Below, piece by piece: positions 56,100 to 64,000 of a stretch of 64,000 bases of DNA. The notes beneath the pieces were generated by a model, which was not told where the DNA came from, searched no databases, and worked only from the letters and a program-made list of their open reading frames with translations. Source of the DNA: Mermis nigrescens (Eukaryota; Nematoda; Enoplea; Mermithida; Mermithidae); the NCBI GenBank assembly GCA_036768485.1, contig JAVLUZ010000507.1:1683579-1747578 (forward strand). Direction: 5' to 3'. The position numbers and the translations under genes are program-made. Position 1 is the stretch's first letter. The number at the start of each line of letters is the position of its first letter.

Positions 56100-57540
56100 G
56101 CTGACTGATGCCAGCCTATCCTAGAATGCACATTCAGCCTTTCAATGAGAAAGATTCTGCATGTTTCCTGTCAGTGCTTTGCTCACTGCACTGTAAAGTG
56201 TTTCCCACTTTTTTGTCTATTTGTCAAACGAAATTAGGAAATTGGAAAAATTCTTTGGGCTTGGTTGACATTTGTGGAAAATCTTTGTATTACAAAAGTG
56301 CGTTTTTGAGATGTAAAATCTCAGAAATTCCGGCTCTCCGCGCTAGACTGATTTAATTTATTACCTATTGTTCGTTCTTTATGTGCAGTCGGCACTGCGT
56401 CGATAATAATCATCCTAATAGAGTAATTAAGATTTGGTCCGTGAAGTAGGTAAATGCCATATAATTGCGCAGTCAAAAATCTTATCTAAAGCAGACTGTA
56501 ATAATCTATTACTAAGACTAATATTAAAAATTTCGATATCATAAGCGAACATATAAACCGAACTATAAATATAATCACACATATCATTTATGTAAATCGA
56601 GTGAAAGGCACATAATCTAAAAAAGACTGATTAATGCGATGACACTGAGAACGATAGAAAAAATAAGCCTTTAGGCATCCATTTAACTTTAAAAGTTTTT
56701 AACTGTAAACTTTCTTGAATGCCTTAGAGCGATCTAAGTGTATTATATGAACAATTTCTTTTTTAGCTAACGACTGAATATGAAAACTTACACTTTAACA
56801 ACTCTGTTTCACAAGATTTATTCTGATGGAAATCAAAAAAACAGATTAGGTCAATTTATCGATCCCATTTTCATCCTTAGTTGCTAGATCATGAAAATCA
56901 GGGTCAAGCCCTTATATACACTCTTCGTTGACCTTATGCCCGTGCGGAATGGCAAAGTTTGAAAGAGTTTTGCAGATCATAAATATCCCTTTGGCTGAGA
57001 TAATGTGGAACATTTAAAGCACATGATCGAATTATTTGCCGTTGCAAAACGCTCGGGCGGTGCTGTTTTTGTTCCAGGATTTTAAAAGAAATGCTCTGCT
57101 TGTAATTTTGCAAGCAAAATTGTTAATAGACGGCGCATGGCTTTCCGACATTTTGTAGCTCTAGCGTATTGAATTGAATTATGAAACGTATTATATGCGT
57201 ATGTCTTTCAGCAACCCTCCAATAAAAGATTTTTATTTATCCTATCTAAATCCCCAAAAATTGAAGATCAGAAGATGATATCGTCGACTGCGAAAAAGAA
57301 GGTTCTTTGTCTTAATTATATTAATGCATAATCATATTTGCTTCACTTCTCTTTATTCCTAAATTTTCACACTTATTGCTACGATCTTTTTTATTACAAT
57401 GCGACTAAGCCAAAATTTACATAAGATTGTTCAGCGAACTGGCTTACTTTCGCTTTTTAATCGCTGGTAGCAACAAAATACGAGTCTCATGAATTTTAAA
57501 AGTTTTATGAACAGGATCTATGAGAAATTGAGAAATTAAG
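56100..57540. other. Non-coding stretch, few repeats
   Basis: Starts with a relative of 33300-33480 (ACTTTTTTGTCTATTTGTCAAACG, CTTGGTTGACATTTGTGG). The rest is AT-rich without recognised repeats or exons; it includes a 39-codon minus-strand frame at 57032-57151, not called. Confidence 0.5.
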
Positions 57541-57588
57541 CATCTAATGGATGTATCATGTATATCAAAGACGGGGATGGAATGCCAC

Positions 57589-59724
57589 CAGTGATCGACC
57601 GGGCTCAAAAAAACCCGGCCCGGGCCCGGGCTTTGCTGCCGGGCTTGGTACCGGGCCCGGGCCCGGGCTTATATACTAACAACATGCCTTGCTTCCAATA
57701 TGAAGTTATGCATAAGATAACATATTTAGACCGATTTTACATTTGTTATTTTTCAAACGCAAGGCTTACTGCTGTATCAAGAAGATTTCTGAATTCTAAG
57801 CTCTGTTAATTATTCAATCTTTCTAAAAATAAATTAAGTAGTTAGCAAGGATTTTGGTAGCATTATTCAAGCAAGAACAAAGTTTTTAATACAATAGCGC
57901 GCAATTCCATTATTAAAATGCACGTGCAACTAAACACGGTTTGAAAAAGCACAAGGTTTCATGTAGATATTTAAAGGAAATTGAGCATTAAATTTATGCA
58001 TTCAGACATAACAGCGACTATGATATGGTCGGATAGAAGATATGCTGTTCGGATTTTAGAACTCAAACTATAGCGTACATTGACGTCAATTGAAATTGTG
58101 TAGTGTATAGGATAGGACACGTATTGAAGCCATAGGCGTAGCCAAGGGGTATTGGGGCACATGCCCCCCGAAATTTTTCAGAAATTTTTTTCGATTTTTC
58201 GAGTGTAATAATTGTGTCCAGAAAATTGAGTTCAAAAAGGCAAAAATGTCAAAAATTTTCCGGCGCTTCGCGCCGAGTCTTTATTATACATATTTATTGT
58301 TATATAGATTCAATGAGTTCAAAAGCTTAAATTAGCTAAAATAATCGATCAATTCATATAACTTTAGTGATTTATTGCTCTATTTGTTCGTTGAATGAAA
58401 CTGCGCATGCTTGTTGAGCATAACAGTAAATGTGCGAAAATGATTGTGTACCAGTTTGTCTATTCTTTGCTTTGTTTGTCTTTCTTTACAAGGGCAGGAC
58501 ACATAATCCTATTTTAAATGAAAGGAATGGCCGAATTTTCTTATGTTTTTGCGCATTTTCTGTTTTCTGAATTATATCTTGTTAATAAGAAGGCCACAAA
58601 TGGGCCTGAAAACGATAAGAACAAAATCGTCATTGATACATCTTTTTTATATTTTATTGGCAGCACCCTTTGCTGCGCTTTAAACTTAGCAGAGGTCGAA
58701 AAGCGCATTTCAGCTCAGAAATCTTGTACCATGTAGAACTTCATCAATTTTAAGTGTTTTGGGCTTAATTTAGAACCGAGGTTTGGCCGATTTTGCGAAA
58801 ATTTTAGCGATAGTATTTAACATTAAAGTGCTTTTTTTACAAAATTTTCTAGGGAGCGATCGAGCGCGCCACCGCAGCTCTCCCGCCGTAAAATCTCGTT
58901 GTACATGTGCAGCGAGATTTTTGGGAGGACGAAAAGGAAAAAGGGTTCGCCGAAATTAATTTGTCTGTTCTGTATGATTTAAGCGGTTTAACTTGTGTTT
59001 TAAGAGCTAAAACGTCAAAATTTTTCGGCGCATGGCGCTGCTGTTTATTGTTCTTTCTTTTTGTAAAGCTTCAGCATTGCGTTTAATAGTCTAAATCAGG
59101 CAAAATATCACAGAATATTAGTATTCACAGGCTACAAATGTTAAGGACAGTAAAAGATTACTAAATTCCTTGGTGCTTTGCGCCTCTAATGATTTCCGAA
59201 TTGTTTGTCGATTAAAAGACCGTAAATTCTACAGGAAAACGGTAAAAATTTCAAAAATTTCCGGCGTTTCGCGCTGATTAACATTTTTGTATTTCTGATT
59301 GTCAGAAACCCATAAATTAGCTAGGCTACACTACTAAAGGTCGAAAAACTTAGTTTTATTATAGGTACACAACGTTACTAACATTCAGTGCAAAATTAGT
59401 CTTAAAAAATTTTCTTGTTTGCCCCCCCCGAACCAAAATTTTGGCTACGCGTCTGATTGAAGCTTTGTATAGAAGATGAATGCACATATGAAGTTGACAA
59501 GTATATGATAATGAGCAGGTGGGCAGAATTAAGGCAAATGGATTTAAATAGAATCACAGGCTAGCAAATTCATAAGAAATACGGACAACAGCTGAGAAGT
59601 AAACGTCTAAAATATTAACGATAATTATTAGAGGCCCGGTTGAGGCCCGGTGGTTTTCAGCCGGGCCCGGGCCCGGGCCTGCTATGACCGGCCGGGCCGG
59701 GCCCAGGTACCCGGTCGATCACTG
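57589..59724. mobile_element. hAT-ended element with GGGCCCGG termini, right flank in gap
   Basis: 2136 bp, CAGTGATCGACCGGGC to CCCGGTCGATCACTG. Terminal arrays are (CCCGGG)n-type. The right target duplication is lost in the N run; the left 8-mer is AATGCCAC. Contains the complete nested MITE 58131-59455. Assembly broke exactly at its right end, as expected for high-copy termini. Confidence 0.8.
58131..59455. mobile_element. Nested hAT-type MITE, perfect TSD
   Basis: 1325 bp, exact duplication ATTGAAGC (58123-58130, 59456-59463). Ends CATAGGCGTAGCCAAGG and TTGGCTACGCGTCTG. Interior: GC palindromes at about 58258, 59024 and 59262, and a GAGCGCGCCACCGC word shared with 32868 and 19425. Confidence 0.9.
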
Positions 59725-59824
59725 NNNNNNNNNNNNNNNNNNNNNNNNNNNNNNNNNNNNNNNNNNNNNNNNNNNNNNNNNNNNNNNNNNNNNNNNNNNN
59801 NNNNNNNNNNNNNNNNNNNNNNNN
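59725..59824. other. Assembly gap (100 N)
   Basis: Exactly 100 N, the usual placeholder for a gap of unknown size. Sequence may be missing between the hAT element and the BTB gene. Confidence 0.99.
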
Positions 59825-60229
59825 GTCTGGATACTAATGGACCCAGTTTTAGTTAAGTAGGTACGTTTGTTATATTCAAACATTAGCGAAGGCAATATTT
59901 CAAGGATCCAGAAATTTACCGGATACGAAAAAGAATTCAAAACATTTTAGGTTTGGTCAAAATCGTCATCTTTCAACGTGTCTAATCAAACTCTTTCGAT
60001 TGGCAACGGTTAATGACGAAAAATGGGGGAAATTCAAAAAGGGATTACTGAAACAAAATGATTATTTTCGGATCCTGAAGTTTGGTTTCAAATGAACAAA
60101 TCATCGCACATTGTGCGTGCAATAGACGAATCGTGAGATCTACGCACCCCTCCCCCACAGGAAACCCTGTTGAACCCTCCCAGAGCTCTTAACCGTGGGC
60201 GGGTATCTATTTTCATATGTACTACTCCG

Positions 60230-61026
60230 TAGTGGATCTAGGATTATCTTAAGGGGGCAGTACCCAAACTTTTCCAGAAAACAACTGAAATTCGCTTTTC
60301 ACGTGTGAAATAGCGTTTTTTCGGCGTTTTACATTGTCTACTTTTATTTAACATCACTTTTGATGCAACATTTTTTCTGAAAATTTTGAAATTCTGGACA
60401 ATTTTGTGCAAAGATCATTATATTCCATAGACGTTAGCGAAAATCCGGCGCAGGGCGCCGGAAAAATTTAAGAAAATTATGCGGAAGGATGTTTAGAAGC
60501 CTGATTTACTGCTTGATTTCCCGTATTTTGACGTGGAAGGAAGAAAATTATCTAAAAGTTATGCAGTGGCGGATCCAGGATTTTCCTAAGGGGGGGCGTT
60601 ACCTCTAAGGGGAAGGCGGACCCCTGACTTGGGCGGAAAAATTAGCCGTTTTAACCCGAAAAATCGTTAAAAATCGCTCGAAAATCCTTAATTTTGCACA
60701 CTATTTTGAACCGATTGGGGGCGACCGCCCTCCGCCCCCTCTAAATCTGCCCCTGAAGTTATGCTTAAAAATAGAAGAAATCTATGCTAAAATAGCTGTT
60801 TCTGCTCTTAAAATTGTTTTAAGATCTATTCTATGAGCCAAAAATGACTTTTAGGTCGTCACGAAAGTAAATAAAGGTCATTAATAGATTTTGTTCGCCA
60901 GAAATTTGAGTAATTATGCTCACTGACGGCCAAAAATCATTGCGAATTGCATATCCATTCTTTGTCACGTCAACTATTTTGGGCCAATGGGGGAGGCCGC
61001 CCTTCCCCTTATATCCGCCTCGGATA
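60230..61026. mobile_element. MITE with CTACTCCG duplication
   Basis: Starts TAGTGGATCTAGGATTATCT and ends CCCCTTATATCCGCCTCGGATA. CTACTCCG (up to 10 bp, TACTACTCCG) is present on both sides. Interior blocks match 49925-50140 and 50465-50640 (AAATAGCGTTTTTTC.GTGTTTTACATTG, AATCACTTTTGATGCAA). Contains nested 60564-60755 and a GC palindrome at about 60440. Confidence 0.78.
60564..60755. mobile_element. 192-bp nested MITE, perfect TSD
   Basis: Exact duplication AAGTTATG (60556-60563, 60756-60763). Ends CAGTGGCGGATCCAGG and CTAAATCTGCCCCTG. CAGNGG ends and 8-bp TSD indicate hAT. Confidence 0.93.
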
Positions 61027-61191
61027 CTACTCCGTTACAAATGCGATATCACGTAAGTTTGTCCGTCTATTCCAATAATGGTGAAATGTTAGACAGTTTG
61101 CCTTTTCAACCTTATTCATTTGTCAAATCTTGCCTTAATTATACGTTTGTTAATGCACCTGTTTTTATAAACGGGTATGCTATTTTTTCAG

Positions 61192-61482
61192 TTATTCGTT
61201 TGTCGAAATATTCGAAATGCTTAAGTGTCTTTTTTCTTGCCCGACGCCTAAACGGGTAGACCAGCTGAACGTTGTCACCTTGCTGAAATTAAGTTCCGCT
61301 TTGGGGGTAAAATGTTTGCAAAGCAGCTGCCAAGAATTCCTGAAGAATTTTGTTACCAATACATCGACCTCGGATTCGGAGTTTCTGTTTGATTGTTTAA
61401 ATCTGGCAGCCCGCTTCAAATTGATGGAAATTCTGACCGTTTGCATCAATAAGATATCCCTGATGGATATCAACATGATCAG
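61192..61482 (+). CDS. BTB/POZ-domain exon (C-terminal half of BTB, start of BACK)
   Basis: One base, 96 codons, two bases. Reads YSFVEIFEMLKCLFSCPTPK, then RVDQLNVVTLLKLSSALGVK, CLQSSCQEFLKNFV and DSEFLFDCLNLAARFKLMEI. The pattern F..ML..L......V...NV..LL.L...L.V..LQ..C.EFL is the second half of a BTB fold, followed by a BACK-like helix pair. Acceptor TATTTTTTCAG, donor CAG/GTAATC. BTB proteins dimerise and often recruit targets to cullin-3 ligases or act in transcription; which one this is cannot be told. The first half of BTB was not found between the gap and here and may be in the gap. Confidence 0.72.
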
Positions 61483-61539
61483 GTAATCGGGTATCGAACT
61501 GAGCTTCTCTTCATTTATTATACTTTTGCTGTAATAAAG

Positions 61540-61710
61540 GATTACTTCTTCAATACTGGACCAAATAAAACGCAGTTTGCTTCGTTCAAAAGAGCCTTTG
61601 ACCTCTGTGAGAATGTGGCATGGTTTTATTTATGCAACCTCGAGCTGCTCAAGTCGCTTTTTTTGGGGTCAGCGAAAGCATCTGCCCAATGCATTATTTG
61701 CCTTTATAAG
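61540..61710 (+). CDS. Possible next exon of the BTB gene, end interrupted by a MITE
   Basis: Two frames are open here. The one that looks like protein reads DYFFNTGPNKTQFASFKRAF, DLCENVAWFYLCNLELLKSL and FLGSAKASAQCIICLYK, but canonical splicing from 61482 enters the other frame (ITSSILDQIKRSL..). The first frame again needs the G of the acceptor AG, as in two NVL introns. A CATAGGTGGGCA MITE begins at 61711, immediately after ..LYK, so any original donor is displaced. Not a recognised domain. Confidence 0.35.
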
Positions 61711-62210
61711 CATAGGTGGGCAGCACCGAAATTCCGGCGTGTGCGTGTGCAAAATTTTTGTAAAGGTCAAAAAATGGTCTTAAAAATGGTGGTATAACGA
61801 AAAAACACTATTTTTCAATGCTTCTTATCGAGCACTATCCATTGGCATCAAAAAAAATTGCGGAAAAAAACAAGAAATTCAAAACTTGAATTCGGGGAAG
61901 ATATTTTGGTTTCCGGGGGAAGGGGGCATACGTGGGCAGCAAGAAAATTCTGGGGGGTGCAAGATTTTTTGAAGGTCAAAAAGTAGCCTTAAAAATGGTG
62001 GTATGGCGAAAAAACACCATTTTTCGACGTTTCTCATCAAGCACTATCCATTGGCATCAAAAAATTGCGAAAAAAACGAAAAAAAATAAAATTGAATTGG
62101 GGGGTACATACCCCCCCCAAACCTCCCTCCACGCCCAGATGTGGAAGGGGGTATTCGGCCTTACGGGGAGTGCATGCATAGCCCCCTTAACCCCCACCCA
62201 AGTGTGTTTG
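61711..62210 (+). mobile_element. Two tandem CATAGGTGGGCA MITE copies
   Basis: Copy one from CATAGGTGGGCAGCACCGAA (61711). Copy two from CGTGGGCAGCAAGAAAATTC (61931), ending CCCCCACCCAAGTGTG. Both contain ATGGTGGTAT(A/G)(A/G)CGAAAAA and CACTATCCATTGGCATC. Confidence 0.78.
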
Positions 62211-62546
62211 TAACCCGGTAACTTTGCAGAGTCTTGAGACAATTAAATGCAACTGACTTTATTTTAAAGCCCTTTTGATTGTCTATCAATCGTATGATTT
62301 GCTTGACAAAATTTAAAGTTGCTGCAAAATAATTAAACATTAATTAAGGGTTACACATCTTGGCAACTGCTAGCAAATTAAAAACGTTGATGTAGGAATG
62401 CAATCACTCGTGATAAAGTGCTTCTGGTCTGCACAGACTCAACCAATCAAAATCAAAATTAAAAGGGTAGTAAACAAATAATATTGGCTCATGTAAACCA
62501 AATCGCGTTTAATTATCTTTTTTGTTGGATACTTACACTGTTGCAG

Positions 62547-62725
62547 AGAAAGCTTATTTAGGCGAAAAATCAGCAAAAAAAGATGAAACAAAACGACTTC
62601 TGCTTAACTTAGTATTAATCAAGAAAAGCTCAACCAACATAATTAAAATTTTAGCGCATCCTTGTAGAGATTATAGGCTCTTAGAAAAAGCAAACCGCAT
62701 TGGTCGAGTATCAGAGAAGTTATAG
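62547..62725 (+). CDS. Possible terminal exon, unidentified
   Basis: After the acceptor CACTGTTGCAG the frame reads KAYLGEKSAKKDETKRLLLN, LVLIKKSSTNIIKILAHPCR, DYRLLEKANRIGRVSEKL-stop. It is Lys/Leu-rich and helical, plausible as the C-terminus of the BTB gene or of another plus-strand gene. I do not recognise the family, and linkage to 61192-61482 is not shown. Confidence 0.35.
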
Positions 62726-62823
62726 GGATCAATATGCCGTTCGTTTTTAGCCACCCTGCACTTATTGTTTATATCCATTCTGGTACAGCCAGACGGAGGG
62801 ATGTTTCATGTATGCATTAGGGA

Positions 62824-62899
62824 TCGGACTAGCACCGGTGCCGGTGCCATGATATCTGACACCGGTCGGTGCCAGGGTGGCACCGGCGCCGGTGCTAAT
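62824..62899. repeat. GC-rich hAT-like terminus, CACCGGTGCC variant
   Basis: GGGATCGGACTAGCACCGG then GTGCCGGTGCC..CACCGGTCGGTGCC..CACCGGCGCCGGTGC. Resembles the terminal arrays of 41118, 49238 and 57589, with yet another repeated word. Only one end is visible. Confidence 0.5.
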
Positions 62900-63540
62900 T
62901 TGTAAATGCAGGTGTAAAGTTAAGCGAATGACCTCAAGTGTTTCTCCAACAAATTAACTCTTTATTCACGATTGAATTTCTAAGATAAATACAGGCATTA
63001 AACTAAATACCTGCATTAAACTCGTTATGCTCAGCTAATATATATACTCGTATTTCTCGTAGTGGTTTGTAAGCACATCGTAAATGGTCTTAAATCAAAA
63101 TAGGATTTGGCTGTATGACGAAATAGAAATTGGGAAGTTTTAACTTAAGAAAACAAAATTCTAATTTCTATGAAGTTTAAATTAGACATCCTGATTTATG
63201 AACATCTGGAACCAATAAAATACTGTTGTGCTTGCAAGCATATGTCCTTATTGGAGGCAATTAGTGGCTTTTGACTGTCGAAGAATGACTGCTGATGCTA
63301 ACTCCCGAAAAATGCGGCTGATCACAATTCTTGATTTTCCGAAAAACCGTGGAAAATCAGTCAGTTTTAAACGCTTCTATTAATGTTCTGACTCAAAGCA
63401 CCAGTTTTTCGCGCCTTGCTTAGAATAGCCGTTTCTAGACTACTTATTTCAATTTCATTGATTTTTCAATAATTTTTTAATTTTATATCTCGAAAGAAAA
63501 AATCTTGGTCGGAAGCGCCAAAAAGGTGTCTTTTACGTAG
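62900..63540. other. No gene recognised
   Basis: AT-rich DNA with no exon. The end (63480-63540) resembles the 9360 family (TCTCGAAAGAAAAAATCTTGG, GGAAGCGCC). Confidence 0.5.
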
Positions 63541-63546
63541 TACCAT

Positions 63547-64000
63547 CACACGTGGGCGTCGGGAAGGGGGTTTAGGGAATATGCACCCCCAGAAGGTAAT
63601 TTTGGAAATTTTTTGTTTTTTTTTCCGCAATTTTTGATGCCAATGGATAGTGTTTGATGAGAAACGTTGATAAATGGTGTTTTTTTCACCATATTACCAT
63701 TTTCAAGACCATATTTAGACCTTTGAAAAACTTTGCACCCTTCAGAATTTTGGTGCTGCCCACCTATGGTTTTAACCACACCTGGGCGTGGGGGTTTGGG
63801 GTATGCACCCCCCCCAGAAACCAAAATACCTCCTTCAGAATTCAATTTTTTAAATTCTTTCGTTTTGTTCGCTATTTTTGATGCCAATAGATAATGCTCG
63901 ATGAGAAACGTTGAAAAATTGTGTTTTTTCGCCATACCACCATTTTTTAAAGCCATTTTTTGGCCTTTGAAAAATCTTGCACCCCAGAATTTCGGTGCCG
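63547..64000 (-). mobile_element. Two tandem reverse CATAGGTGGGCA MITE copies, second cut by the edge
   Basis: 63547-63770: CACACGTGGGCGTCGGGAAG to GGTGCTGCCCACCTATGG. 63776-64000: CACACCTGGGCGTGGGGGTT to CAGAATTTCGGTGCCG. Head-to-tail, mirrored to the plus-oriented pair at 61711-62210. Confidence 0.78.

Noticed and set aside
57032..57151. 39-codon minus-strand ORF starting MSESHAPSINNFACKITSR
   Set aside because: Short, no recognised motif, no donor before the stop; too weak to call a gene.
59650..59940. Frames running through the N gap
   Set aside because: Residues are undefined across 100 N; the flanking parts are transposon terminus.

Overview
Invertebrate-type nuclear DNA, AT-rich, with short coding exons (20 to 97 codons) separated by kilobase introns packed with DNA transposons. 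GT-AG introns and the repeat types (hAT, PIF/Harbinger, Merlin, TA-duplicating MITEs, tRNA-derived sequences) point to a metazoan. The species cannot be named from the sequence, and no bacterial operon, rRNA or CRISPR array is present. I saw no reverse transcriptase or LTR element; recognisable repeats are almost all cut-and-paste DNA transposons.

Left third (1-30.8 kb, minus strand): thirteen exons of an NVL-type nuclear AAA+ ATPase (VCP-like ribosome-biogenesis factor) read right to left from about 30.74 kb to 2.13 kb. They cover part of the N-terminal region, all of the D1 core, the linker and the start of D2. The first exons and the rest of D2 are not found. Reading phase agrees across ten of the twelve introns. 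Two introns need one extra G and carry direct repeats across their splice junctions.

Middle (31-59.7 kb): a transposon nest. A PIF/Harbinger element (35.5-40.85 kb) has an open Myb/SANT-like gene, a broken transposase and a MITE in each terminal region. An 8-kb hAT-ended composite (41.12-49.09 kb, perfect 8-bp target duplication) carries an open, spliced Merlin/ISXO2-type transposase, long inverted repeats, tRNA-like arms, perfect hairpins and nested hAT MITEs. More hAT-type elements follow (49.24-51.76, 52.08-53.69, 57.59-59.72 kb), mixed with tandem arrays and hairpins.

Right end (59.8-64 kb): a 100-N gap, two nested MITEs, a BTB-domain exon on the plus strand (61.19-61.48 kb) with two possible downstream exons, then more MITE copies.

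Recurring theme: a short GC palindrome (core GGCGCGAAGCGCC, usually followed by GAAAATTTGAC) occurs about 30 times inside otherwise different repeat families in this AT-rich DNA. It is the most distinctive unexplained signal here.
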